Assembly: GCA_010279815.1 (NCBI GenBank)
Contig: QEOQ01000508.1
Coordinates: 6,290,904-6,354,903 of the forward strand
Source of the DNA: Brachionus plicatilis
Taxonomy: Eukaryota; Rotifera; Eurotatoria; Ploima; Brachionidae
Reading direction: 5' to 3'
DNA: 64,000 nt
Below the pieces are notes generated by a model. That model had not been told where the DNA came from. It ran no database searches and saw only the letters and a list, made by a program, of their open reading frames with translations. Made by a program: the position numbers and the translations under genes. This document shows positions 21,283 to 32,134 of the stretch, piece after piece; position 1 is the first letter of the stretch; every line of letters begins with the position of its first letter.

Positions 21283-22347
21283 TTATTTATCAAAGGCCCA
21301 AAATTCAAAGCCAGTTGATTTAATGATTCTGTCTCTTACAACAAAGGCCGTAAACGAAGACACACAGTTGCCAATAAAATATTCACTTTTCATCAAAACA
21401 GCCAGATCAATTATTGGCAACCAAGGATCATGGTGAACTAAATTTAATTCTAAATCCTTTTTGGCAAAGTGATCTCTAATTTCATGTATCATTGGATTCT
21501 TGTCTGTTGCGATGTAAATATTTTTAACAGTTCGATTTAATTTTTTTATTAATACATCATCTAGCTTTTCCAATATTAATTCATTGCTTGGAAAACATAA
21601 ATTTTTGTTTAGTTTTACATTTGTACCACCTAAACATTGGGGAGATGACATGTATGTGTCATATTGTTCGACATTTTGACATGCATTTAACCAATCTATT
21701 CCATTTCTTAAATGAATTCCTACAAATTTCTCCTCATTAAAGTATTTTTTAATCAAATATTGAGTTTCCTCATCTATCTTATTTGACCATACTAAGTACT
21801 TTTGATTTGGTCGATCTTGTTTTTTTACCGGATAGGAAGCTGGTGCACCTCTGAAGGCCAAAACAGGATATTTGGATGCGGGAAATTGTATTCTCCATTG
21901 TTCATAATCATTAAAACTTAAAATAAAATTAACACTCTTTGGAAATCGATCAACTCCTAGTTCGGTCCAAAAATTTTCCATCGGATTTCCATCTTTCAGC
22001 TTACATTCTTGATTCGGTTCATATGACCAGCAAAAACCGATGCGATCTTTTTCAGTCCAATATTCAGGAGCAATAAATTTCATAAAATCTTCAGCTGATA
22101 TAATTCGGTGGTATTTTTCGAGGTCTTCGAGCTTAAACCATTCATCAAAAGGAACATTTTTGTATGTTCTGAAAGGTGGTACAACCAAAGTACGATTTAG
22201 ATGTTTAGCAAACGACATTGAGCCTAAAAGGTGATCAGCCTGATTGCCAAAACGACCCATGCACAGACAGAAGAATACATAACCATTGGGATCGTATTGG
22301 TATGAGGAAACAATGTTTGTCAAACTGATAAATAAAAGAATTATCAT
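21283..22347 (-). CDS. POFUT1: GDP-fucose protein O-fucosyltransferase 1
   Basis: This 354-residue single-exon protein has a signal peptide (MIILLFISLTNIVSS) and then the POFUT1 fold: PNGYVFFCLCMGRFGNQADH (residues 20-39), the LGSMSFAKHLNRTLVVPPF block, and the GT65 GDP-fucose signature GIHLRNGIDW (210-219) with the catalytic-type Arg214. The C-terminal part has HDPWLPIIDLAVL and GNCVSSFTAFVVRDR. The enzyme adds O-fucose to EGF repeats of Notch and similar proteins in the ER lumen. Length is close to the family norm (about 385). The protein ends FWAFDK, so no clear KDEL-type retention signal is visible, unlike vertebrate POFUT1. The start ATG fits the signal peptide. No intron is needed. Confidence 0.93.
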   Translation of the reverse strand: MIILLFISLTNIVSSYQYDPNGYVFFCLCMGRFGNQADHLLGSMSFAKHLNRTLVVPPFRTYKNVPFDEWFKLEDLEKYHRIISAEDFMKFIAPEYWTEKDRIGFCWSYEPNQECKLKDGNPMENFWTELGVDRFPKSVNFILSFNDYEQWRIQFPASKYPVLAFRGAPASYPVKKQDRPNQKYLVWSNKIDEETQYLIKKYFNEEKFVGIHLRNGIDWLNACQNVEQYDTYMSSPQCLGGTNVKLNKNLCFPSNELILEKLDDVLIKKLNRTVKNIYIATDKNPMIHEIRDHFAKKDLELNLVHHDPWLPIIDLAVLMKSEYFIGNCVSSFTAFVVRDRIIKSTGFEFWAFDK

Positions 22348-25300
22348 TTTTGTAAAATGTCAAATGGACAATTTAATCCTTAAATTTTCATAAAATATTT
22401 TTTAGTGAAAGTAACAGCGATTGACATGTGAATAATTTGCAATATATAGCTATCCGAAAATTTAAACTGACAGTCAATCGGTCTTAAATTTAAGTTTAAA
22501 ATGTATTATCGATTTTTTCTACTTCATTTGAACTTAAACCATTTAAATCATTAATATTTTATTCTAATTAATTAATAAATAAGATTTTATTAATCAAACA
22601 TGAATTTGTTGTTTTAACATACTTTTTTAGACAAATTGAAAAAATAATTTTCTAAGTAGGGCTCACGCGAGTCAAAACTCAGCACCATGTGAATTTAACT
22701 TTTTTTGTCATTATTTCTATTGATAATCGTTTTATAAGAAGTGAATTTTTTAACTTAAAAAATTCACTTCTTATAAAATTTGATTGATTTAAATTGAATT
22801 TGTTGTTTAATAAACCGGATTTTTAGGTATTTTAATTAAATTGTTAAAATTAAACCAAAATTTTCAAATAAAATAAAAAAATTCACTTCTTAAAAAACCA
22901 TTATCTATAGAAATAATGAATTTTAACTATTTTTTCTTAATAATTAAGTGAAAATTAAAAATTCAATTTTTTTTAATAAAAATTGACACTTTTTGGTAAA
23001 ATATATGGATTTAAGATAAAAAAATTAAAAAAAGTGAGCTCAACAGAATTTCGTTCAGTTTCTGATTCTAAAAAATTGCAAACTGAACAAAATCGAACAA
23101 AGCAAACAAAGGACGAGACACACAAAAAGTAGAAAACTCTTAATCTTACTCTTAATCTTTCGTCTACCGTCAATTTTAATGGTCGAAACTTTTTCTTTTA
23201 AAACTAATGAATACATCATTTTGTAACCAAGAAAAGAGCATTAAGAATCTGTATAATAATAATTTAAAATGTATACTAAATCATCAGATCAGATAAGTGA
23301 TAATCTTTCAGAGGGGATGATCGAAAAAGAAATTTTAACACCTCGAAAAATTTACTTTTCTTTAAATGTAGAATCTAAGAATTTGTAGTAGAAATTCTTA
23401 TTCTACATTTAAACTTAAAAAAAAGACTATTTAAATGATTTTATTAAAATATTAAAAAATAAATAAAAAATTAATTATTTTTTTAATTTGGGTGATTTTC
23501 TGATGATTCAAGCACTTTTTTTAAAATAATTGTATTTTAAAATACCATGTAGAGCCACTTGAAGTTTATGAATTTTGAATTTTAGTCGTTATTTACTGAG
23601 TACAATTACCTATTATAGAGTTGAGTTGAAAAAATTTCAAGCTTCATTCAATTACAATGAGACTATAAAATTTAATCGAGATCTCTTTGCAACAATAGTT
23701 GGATTATGTTTTGATTTAATTTACAAAAATTATTTTATTTTTTTGTTGGTAAATACCAAAATATTCCAAATGAAATTTACTAAACTAAAGACGATTTACT
23801 TTTTTAAATTATTATACGAATTCAAACAAAATGAAAAAAAATTAACTGATTATTAAGCAATTTTTTTAATTTAAATTTATTATATTAAAGAAAGAATTTT
23901 AAATAGGCATTGTGAATTTTGGTACAAAAAACAAAAACAAAATATTAAAAGTGCCAAAGCTTAAGTTCTGATTGACCAAAACATGTTTTGTAAATTGTAG
24001 CAACTGATACATCCTTTGCACCACAAGAATACTGATTCTGCAAAAATCTGCAAAAAATCTGCAGAACTCAGAAAATTTTATATTATATTAAAAATCTAAT
24101 TCAACTTTGGATTTCAAATGAACAAATTTTTTTTACTGTAGATTACCACGGTGTCATTTTTGACACCTTTTTTAATTTTGAATATAAAAGAGACAAAAAA
24201 TTAAAAGATAGCAATTTAATTTGAACTTTTTTAAAATGAAGTGACTATTATATAATTTTATATAATATAATTTTTTTATTGGAATATAATGTGTCAATAT
24301 TTAAATTTTCTTGACACAATGAATATCATATTTGATAAAAATTGTTCCATATTTCTTTTTTGAATAAAAATAAATTTTGAACCATCAATCTTGTATCATC
24401 AAAATTTCATATCTGAATATTGAAATATTGAATTTTTAAAAAATTTGATTTGGGAATTTCATTCGACGCCTATTGCTAAAAACCCCGATCAATATCCACA
24501 GCTAACTAAAGTTGGTATATTTTATAAATGGTAACTTTTGAAGACTTAAACTTTGTATTTTTTGACTTTAGTAAACTTAAATGCACCAAAAAAGGAATAA
24601 TCTAATTTTTTAGTTAAAAAATTTAAAAAATAAATTAGAAGTACAAATGATATTTATCTTTAATCTATTATTATTTATATTGATGATATTTATATTTAAA
24701 TCAATTTCCAAGCAAATTTTTTTTTTTATATTAGACTTTAATTAGGTTTAAAATGAAATTTTTTGTTATTAATTTGTATTAAAAATATATTTTTGTAATA
24801 TAATTAAACATTTTTTATTTATTGTGTCAATATAATTTTTTTTATTGGAACATAATGTGTCAATATTCCAATTTTATTGATATAAATTTATTGGCAATGC
24901 ATCGATGATCTACAAATATCATCTAAAACCAATTTAAAAAATTCTCTAGATATTTTTTATCGGCATGATACAGAATCTGTGAATTTTATTCGATTGACTC
25001 AAATTAATTCAAAGGAATTTTCTAAAAAATTATAAAATATTACATTTTTTAGCAAATTTGCAACATTCTGCTAATTATTTGAAATCCTCTGACAATTGCA
25101 GATCATTTTAAATCAATGAAAGAAATTTTCAGAGTTTTTGTAGAAAAATTGCTTTAAAATTTAACATTCTTACAAGTTAATTTATCATTTTTTAAAATTC
25201 TTTTAATTGATCTAAATACATTTTAGTATCAAACCCTTAATATCTCTAGGAAATAAATATTTAGTTTCGTAGAAAATTTTGTTATCAAAATATCTTCAAA

Positions 25301-25772
25301 AAAATAATCTGGAAAATTTGAAAAGATTAAATTTTCAAAGCAACGCTATTTAAAATCAAAATTATTTTTAAGCATTTTTGAATTTATTTTTTCCCCTAAA
25401 ATAAAATATGAACTTACAAAAACTTGATAGCTTTTTTTTAGATTCAAAATTTTGACAAAATACTTCAAAAATTATTGATTCAATATTAAATGAACAAATT
25501 TTAAATTTTCAAAAATATTCCTCAAACATTAAAATAAGCCCTAGTATTTCATTTTACATTCATTAATTACATTTTATTATGAACACAATCATCAATGAGC
25601 TAATAGTTACAAAAAAATTTCCAAATTTATACTAAAATTGCAAAATATAAAAAATTCATAAATTATTTTGAATACGAAAATAATTTTATTATTTATTTCT
25701 TTTTGTCGAAAAATAATTTAGCTTTTTGAGCAAAAGATGAAAAAAATCGTTCTATTCTGTTAAAGTTGCGCC
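22348..25772. other. A+T-rich intergenic region with fold-back repeats
   Basis: It contains the fold-back element at 22708-22920, a hairpin at about 23366-23412 (AATGTAGAAT arms), CTGCAAAAATCTGCA words near 24040, and a duplicated segment (ATAATGTGTCAATATT) at about 24290 and 24855. Short ORFs here are low-complexity and I do not call any as genes. Confidence 0.5.
22708..22920. mobile_element. fold-back element with a perfect 24-bp-arm palindrome
   Basis: Positions 22730-22753 and 22755-22778 are exact reverse complements with a single base between them (arm TAAGAAGTGAATTTTTTAA and flanks). The outer sequence 22708-22753 (TCATTATTTCTATTGATAAT...) is repeated in inverse orientation at about 22881-22920 (ATTATCTATAGAAATAATGA). 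The element thus has one arm and two inverted partners, as in fold-back or Foldback/MITE elements. Confidence 0.65.
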
Positions 25773-26720
25773 ATGACCAAGAATCAAAAGTCCAAAAAAA
25801 AAAATAAATCGTCAAGCTATCTGAACGATGACGAAAACTACGTATCTTTTTCAAAACAACTTGAAAAGTTAAGTTTAGAACTACGAGACATAACCGGTGA
25901 TGGCAATTGTTGTTTCCGAGCTCTCTCGGATCAAATGGAAGGCAATGAATCCCAACACTTGGTTTACAGAAAACAAGTATGTCAATACATCCGTCAGAAC
26001 CGAGCTGAATTCGAGCCTTTCATAGCCGCCCTGATCGAAGAAGAAGACGGACCCAAGAAGCCGAGCAAACTAGATTCATTTGAGCAATATCTAAAAAGCA
26101 TGGAACAGGCCGGAACGTACGCAGATAATTTGTGTCTGGTTGCGTTTGCTCGTTTAAACCAGTTGAATATAAATATTCACCAAATTAGTTTGCCAATTTG
26201 GACCATAAGTGGAGTGAACACACATTTGAACCGTTCAGTCAGAGAACTTCATTTGTCGTATCATAACGGTGAACACTATTCAAGTATCAGACCTTTAGGA
26301 GACAAATCAAAAATGCCTACCAATATTTTTTTTAAATCAGAAGCAAAAATGTATAATTCTTTTATTAATAATTTACAAGATTGGAATTTGAATGATCCAG
26401 ATGAGCTAAATGACAAGGTAGAACAAGTTATGAGAATTACTAGTTGGTGTGATGAGGAGTCCATTCGAAAAAAATTGGCCGAATTCGACTGGGATGTTGA
26501 ATTGACCATAAATTATTTTTTGTCTAATAATTTAGACTCTAACACAAAATGTAAGAATAAAAAAGACAAAAAAGCTGAAAAAAAACAAAAGCAAATGGAA
26601 CGTCAGCGAAATAAATTTATTGAAGAAAAAGTAAAAAGTAATATCGAGTCATCGGTTCCATCCACAACGAACTCATCTTCAAATCTAACATTGTCTAATA
26701 TCCAAACACAGGCTATATAA
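25773..26720 (+). CDS. OTUD3: OTU-domain deubiquitinase, OTUD3-like
   Basis: This 315-residue single-exon protein has a Lys-rich start and then an OTU cysteine protease domain (about 38-175). The catalytic set is visible: Asp43 and Cys46 in DITGDGNCCFRALSDQ, and His168 in LSYHNGEHYSSIRPL. A UBA-like helical region follows (about 210-255, NDKVEQVMRITSWCDEESI), then a Lys-rich coiled segment and a Ser/Asn-rich tail. The order OTU then UBA-like matches OTUD3, which cleaves ubiquitin chains and can stabilise PTEN in mammals. The ATG is preceded by TCTATTCTGTTAAAG and 7 nt, a possible trans-splice or 5' UTR acceptor. A closely related OTU paralogue cannot be excluded. Confidence 0.88.
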   Translation: MTKNQKSKKKNKSSSYLNDDENYVSFSKQLEKLSLELRDITGDGNCCFRALSDQMEGNESQHLVYRKQVCQYIRQNRAEFEPFIAALIEEEDGPKKPSKLDSFEQYLKSMEQAGTYADNLCLVAFARLNQLNINIHQISLPIWTISGVNTHLNRSVRELHLSYHNGEHYSSIRPLGDKSKMPTNIFFKSEAKMYNSFINNLQDWNLNDPDELNDKVEQVMRITSWCDEESIRKKLAEFDWDVELTINYFLSNNLDSNTKCKNKKDKKAEKKQKQMERQRNKFIEEKVKSNIESSVPSTTNSSSNLTLSNIQTQAI

Positions 26721-28514
26721 AATTGAAAAAAAAATTTTTTTTGATTTCAAGGAAATTAAATAGCCATTTTTTTAAAATAAAAAATTTTATTTATATTAAA
26801 TCTTAAATTTGTCAAAAGAAAACCCAAAAATACTTTATAATTTAAGTATATCAGATTTATTTTTTTACGCTTAAGAACGTAAAAAATTCTTTTTTATCTA
26901 AATAATTATTCAACAATATTTGGATAAATATTAACAAGAGTGATTTTTTAAAATGGTCTCACTAAAAAATAAAACATTACATTTCATCTTATCAGGAATT
27001 TTAAAATTATTTATATTATTAGATTATTTATATGATTAGGGTTTTATTTTCTTATTTTTTTTATTTATAGAATATTTTAATTATCTAATAAATTGAAAAA
27101 ATTGTCATTTTTTAAAATGATACAACAAAGCCAGTATTTCGACTTTAGATGAAATAGTTCAATTAACTATCTAAAATTAAATTTGTAAATTAAATTCAAT
27201 TTGTTATTTAATTGTAAATTGTATATTTTTCGTGTTTTATCCAATATTGTTTTAATTTTACTCCACTTGCTTCATTAGAAAATTGAAAAAATGACGAACA
27301 AAAAGATTCCTAAATAATTTTCGATTTGAGTTTTATAATTTACTAAAATTCAAATTTTTTTATTTTAATTGAGTAAAAAACAAAACAATTTTACAAGAAG
27401 TATTAGTAGTTACTAAAGTATAGCGTTATAAAATAGCGTAAATTTTTCGCTTAGACATTAAGGCCATAGCACTCTTTAATAATGTAAAGTTTTTTTCAAA
27501 TTTTTATATTTGGATTTTTTTCTAATAGCGTCTTTTTTTGAAAACTTAAATACTTCTACTTTGTACGTTTTGTTTTTTGCTTTATTTTAATTTGAAGATA
27601 AATTCTGCATTATTTCTGCAATCATTGTGCAAAATTTATTCAATATTAAACTAAAAAAGAATTCATTTATTTTTATTTTCTAATTTATTGTTTAAATTTT
27701 TATTTCTATATATGGCACTAACTGCATGAAATAAATGTTTTAATTTTTCAACCATTTTTTTGGCCGGTAATTCTAATGATGATAACAATTAGAACCTTTT
27801 GTTTTAATTGAATAAAATATTTTCTAAATTTCAAAATTATCCAAAAAGTGATAATTTAATTTGTTTCATTGTTAATAATTTTTAATAGTTAATGTTAAAA
27901 ATTTCTGATATATAGATATATATGATAGATATATCTGATATTTTGAAAAGTTGAAATTTTGATAAATTTTAATTTTTCCTTATTTAATTTAGCAAACGTT
28001 ATTTAAAAATTGAAATCCTTGACTTAAATGAAACCAAAGGAAATAAAAAAATTTAAAATTTATTATTATGCCAGAGTATTCAAATCAATCAATTTTTTAG
28101 CATTTTCATACCGAAAACTCGTGTTAACGACTCTAATAGAAAAGCCCAAATCCAACCTTTTTTCTTTTAGAGTTAATAGCATCGTTTCTATGTTATAACA
28201 ATTAAAATTAAATCAGCTAGAAAAAACCCTGAATAAGGGATATTTTCCAAAAATAAAGCCCAAAGTTAACCTTTACTCAAACAAAAAACTGGTCTTTGCT
28301 CTCATAAAAAAGCTTTAAAAAAGTGTACAGTTAATTAATAGAAAATAAATAGAAAATAAGTCAAATTTAAGCTTTTTTATATTTGTGAATCTAACTATAA
28401 TATCATTTTTGTAAGAAATTAAAGGTAAAATTTAAGAGTTTATAGAAAAATTTATTATCATTCGGTACAATAATTCGATTCGAGTTTTAGTTAAATGAAT
28501 GATCAAGAAATGAA
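26721..28514. other. A+T-rich intergenic stretch
   Basis: Only homopolymer-rich sequence and very short ORFs. I see no supported feature. Confidence 0.45.
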
Positions 28515-28721
28515 ATGTTAACTTTAATTATAGAGTTTTTAAAATCACGTGGAAGCTTTTTCTTCCTCTCTTCTTTGGTACTTTTTCTTACTTTTTATCT
28601 GTATTTACTTTTTTTGAATTTTGAGTTAGGACTTGATAATTTACATCCATATCTTTTAAAACATGGCGTCCTGTTAACTGAGGATTTGAAGTTTGAGCCA
28701 CCTGAATATTTACGGAAATAA
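28515..28721 (+). CDS. possible small membrane protein, 68 aa
   Basis: The ORF starts at ATG. It encodes a short N-terminus, one very hydrophobic segment (residues 13-35, about FFFLSSLVLFLTFYLYLLFL), and a soluble tail LDNLHPYLLKHGVLLTEDL ending FEPPEYLRK. The tail has balanced composition and looks coding, and AAATAAA overlaps the stop region. The layout recalls small mitochondrial or ER single-pass proteins (SMIM type), but I recognise no family. It is upstream of OXLD1 on the same strand. Confidence 0.35.
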   Translation: MLTLIIEFLKSRGSFFFLSSLVLFLTFYLYLLFLNFELGLDNLHPYLLKHGVLLTEDLKFEPPEYLRK

Positions 28722-29094
28722 AAATGTGATTTCTAATATAGTTCCTACTAAAAGTTGGAAAATGTTCACTCTGTAATGGATCTAACTGCAATTGAATATG
28801 ATTATGCTTATGGATTGCTTTGTATTTGACCAAACTGAATACGAGGGAAAAAAAGCTTACAAGTTTGGGCTTAACTCTTAGAGTCGTTATCACGAGTTTA
28901 CAGTAAAATTAACCATTAAAATATGTGTTTTCAAATGTTTATATTGATGTTAACTTAATTAATATTATTTCAACATATTCTGGTTTGATGTTGTTTTCTT
29001 AGTAGATAAATATATGTTTACTTTTTTTAATAAAGATTGGTATTTGAGGTTTATAAATTAAAATTGCTCAATTTAAGACCCTACAGATGTTGTT

Positions 29095-29406
29095 ATGTTA
29101 ACAAATTTGATAAATTATTCAGCAAGAAAACTGATTCACCGAAAATTTGGAACTACATTAAATTTTTCAAGCAGCAAGCATCGATCTAATGTTAAGCCGC
29201 CACCACAAATTCCTCTAATGTGCTGCGGATCCGGATGCAACAACTGCATTTGGATACAGTACGCCGAAGAATTGGTCAAGTACTACGAGTCTCGAGGCGA
29301 AAATAAAGAAAAAGCTTTGCGTGACGCTCTGGTTGAAATACAAAAAATCGAAGATGTAAATCTACGTGACTTTTTGACCATGGAAATAAAATTAAAATTA
29401 AAATAA
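29095..29406 (+). CDS. OXLD1: oxidoreductase-like domain-containing protein 1
   Basis: This 103-residue protein has a basic, Ser-rich N-terminus without acidic residues, fitting a mitochondrial leader, followed by the oxidoreductase-like (Oxidored-like) domain with the hallmark PPPQIPLMCCGSGCNNC and IWIQYAEELVKYYE. The Cys cluster CC-x3-C-x2-C is the family signature; homologues are mitochondrial and poorly understood. The ATG lies 8 nt after ACCCTACAG, an acceptor-like site. It is tail-to-tail with PLRG1, the stop codons being only about 55 bp apart. Confidence 0.88.
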   Translation: MLTNLINYSARKLIHRKFGTTLNFSSSKHRSNVKPPPQIPLMCCGSGCNNCIWIQYAEELVKYYESRGENKEKALRDALVEIQKIEDVNLRDFLTMEIKLKLK

Positions 29407-29460
29407 ATAAAATTAGAAAAAAAATTATCTTTATTTACAAAACAATTAATCTTTTAAATT

Positions 29461-30915
29461 TTAGAAACGTTTTCTCTTGAGTAGATCCGGCTTCCAGTTG
29501 ATCGGATGGGTCTCCTCGGTCTTTAAAATTTCAAAAAATAATTAAAAAAATTTCAAACTGATTAAAATTACCGCTGTTTCATCTTCTTTGTAAATTTTGA
29601 TGGTTTTGTCCGCCTCGCCAGTAAGCAAACGACTACCAGAGTGATCAAAAGCAAGGGAAAAAATGCCCGTCTCTGAATCAATTGAACCAGGCTGCGGAAT
29701 TGTCTGAATCTTTTGGAAATTATATCCAGTCATCCAGTCCCACATGTACATACTTCCATTATCAGCTGCAGAGACCAGCACATTATCCGAATTGCTAGCT
29801 AGCGCATTTAAAACCGCATTATGTCCGCTTAGGTTCTGAATAAATTCAGCGTTTGGCAATTTCCATTCTTTTATGTTGTCAGGCGATGCCGATGCCATAC
29901 TCATTAGTTTTGGATGCAAAGTAATCGCTCTGACACTCTTTTTATGATTAGTCAGTGTACACATAGTCTTTCCGGCAATTATGTCCCAACACCTAATTGT
30001 CGAGTCATGACTACCTGTTATTATTTGCGGATCTATATCTTGGCATTTTACAGTGGCCACTGTATTCGTATGACCCTCCAGTGAATGTATTTGAACTTTA
30101 GTCCTCATGTCCCACATTCTGGCCACGTTGTCTCGACCAGCACTCACCAAAATATCCAGTGATGGATGCAGAGCTAGCGCGTAACAAGCGCTTAAGTGTC
30201 CATGATAGTGTCTTATTACTTTATTGCATTCCAAATCCCAGCATTTCACTTGCTTGTCTTCACCACATGAAAATAAATAAGGATGTCTATTGCTTACACA
30301 CACGCCACGGACTGTGCTCACATGGCCAGTTAACGAAAGCTTTAGATTTCCCGAGGCCAAGTCCCAAATTTTGATTATTCGATCTGAGCCACCAGTAACA
30401 AACCATTCATTGCTTGGATCAATATCAATGCATCTAACCCAGCCCATGTGGCCACTAATGACTCGGTAGAGCTTCCACGGAGCGTGCCATTGAGGCTTAG
30501 GCATCGATATTGTGTTTCGGCGATGGGCCATCGCTGTTTGATTAGAAGCAAATAGGCTAAGAGCTTTTGAATCTGATTTTTGTTCGGTTGGCCGAGATGA
30601 TGGAAAGACAGGAGCTGGTCTTGGTTCAGGCTCATTTTCAATTTCCTCAAAAGACTCTTGATTTTCTCCCTGGGTTTCTGGGTTCATTGGTATCTCGTCA
30701 TTGGTCTGTTTTGTTTTTCGTTGACGATCTTCTTTTGGCATATCCAAAACTAAGCCATAATCATCTTTTGCCTTGATATTCCTTTTCAATTCGAGGCTTT
30801 TTTCATCTATTTCAATAGGGTTATTGTAATCAGACAAAAACATGTCATGAGTTCGTTTTAGTGAACGAAATACCAATGTATGCACGGAATGCTTTGGAAC
30901 ATCTGTGTCCGTCAT
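29461..30915 (-). CDS. PLRG1: pleiotropic regulator 1 (PRP46), WD40 spliceosome protein
   Basis: Exon 1 (29572-30915) begins with the PLRG1 N-terminal signature [19 protein letters not shown], has a variable acidic linker, then [20 protein letters not shown] and seven WD40 repeats (ending [15 protein letters not shown]). A 51-nt intron (29521-29571, GTAATT...TTTAAAG) leads to exon 2 (29461-29520) encoding [19 protein letters not shown], nearly identical to the conserved PLRG1 C-terminus. Total 467 aa (human about 514). PLRG1 is a core component of the CDC5L/Prp19 complex needed for spliceosome activation. CTCTTATCAG and 7 nt precede the ATG. LSM7, another splicing factor, lies about 145 bp upstream on the same strand. 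Confidence 0.96.
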
Positions 30916-31060
30916 TCTAAACCTGATAAGAGTTAAGTTTAAAATTTAATTTAAAATAATCAGCCGAGTTAAGTGCTGATTTATTTTTAAAATAAATATA
31001 TTAATTAAAATTGACAATTTATTATGAAATTAAAGAAAATAAGATGTTTTGGAGTTATAT

Positions 31061-31369
31061 TCAAGCATTGGCAAATGGGTTTTGGATCTCTTCCATGCCG
31101 TCTTGAGGTGATATTAGAATGACACTAGTTCCGCGGCATACTACTAGACCCAAGGCTCGAGTTTCGTTGGTCATTTTATACGGATCATCCATGTCTCTCA
31201 TATATTCAATGGTTGAATCGAGTACAATGTTTAGTAAGGGATCAAAACCTTTTAATACTCCACTAACTTCTCTTCCACCGCTAAATTTAACTCTTATTTT
31301 TTTGTCCAAATATTTTCCCAGATCCAAAATTGTTTCTTTCTTTTTTTTGTCTTGATGCTTTTCGGCCAT
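31061..31369 (-). CDS. LSM7: U6 snRNA-associated Sm-like protein LSm7
   Basis: This 102-residue protein has a Lys-rich start (KHQDKKKKETILDLGKYLDK), the Sm1 motif (KIRVKFSGGREVSGVLKGFD then PLLNIVLD), and the Sm2 motif (LGLVVCRGTSVILISP). The tail GMEEIQNPFANA is the LSm7 type. LSm7 is part of the LSm2-8 ring on U6 snRNA and the LSm1-7 ring in mRNA decay. No intron is needed. It lies 145 bp upstream of PLRG1 on the same strand, with AATAAA-like signals and a polypyrimidine-AG between them, so the two could be separate genes or a short operon. Confidence 0.96.
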   Translation of the reverse strand: MAEKHQDKKKKETILDLGKYLDKKIRVKFSGGREVSGVLKGFDPLLNIVLDSTIEYMRDMDDPYKMTNETRALGLVVCRGTSVILISPQDGMEEIQNPFANA

Positions 31370-32134
31370 TATAGATGGATATTTTTTTCTTTTAATTTTA
31401 TTTATTTTTTATGGAACCGAGCATCTTGTTTTATTTTTTTTTAAATTTAAAAAATAGAACCCAAAGCCAACTTGACTTTTGTTCTGTAATAAATTTTTTT
31501 AATACAGATTTAATAAAATCTATAGATGTAATAGAAATTCAAAAACTAAGTCCAGAGAATAATGTCTTTTATTGGAAAATCCAAAATTGTTTCCATTAAA
31601 ATACTTTTTGTATTAGCTTTGACATAAGATGTTTTATTGAATTTTCAAAAGATTTTTTTGAGTTTAATTTAAGCTTTTTGAATATCCTAAAAAATTTATC
31701 ACAATTTTAATTATTTTTTTGCTTGATTGTTATTATATCTTTATTTTTTGGATAATCATTAAAATGTTAAAAATATTTTTGAATTTTATAGAAACAACAT
31801 CTATTTGAAAAGATGATGTGCAATTCAATATTTGATCATTTTATGTAAAGGTATTGTGAAAAATTTCATTTTTATTGTAACTTTTTTTGAGATTCTATTA
31901 AATAAAATCTAAATTACAATTTTTTTTTTTAATTTTAGCTTAAATCGTTTATCAAATTAATTTAATTAAAATTTACAAGAAAATAAATCATGAAAGACAA
32001 GAAAAAATCGAAAAGAAGCATTGAAACAATCAAGACAAAAATAGTAAAACTTAACAAAAACTTTAATTTAAACGCAATAAATTTTTAAAATTCTTAATGA
32101 AATAATTCAAATAAATTTTCATATCTAGCTGAAA

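Noticed and set aside
22973..23173. A 66-aa minus-strand ORF rich in Phe, Cys and Val
   Set aside because: Short, with repeat-like sequence and no domain, next to a fold-back element.
23575..23856. A 93-aa plus-strand ORF
   Set aside because: It lacks an ATG start, its composition is Phe/Lys/Asn-rich as expected from A+T-rich noise, and no splice context supports it.
28588..28893. A 101-aa minus-strand ORF
   Set aside because: It overlaps the more plausible plus-strand small membrane ORF and has no recognisable features.
31411..31599. A 62-aa plus-strand ORF upstream of LSM7
   Set aside because: Low-complexity translation of A+T-rich DNA in the LSM7 5' flank.
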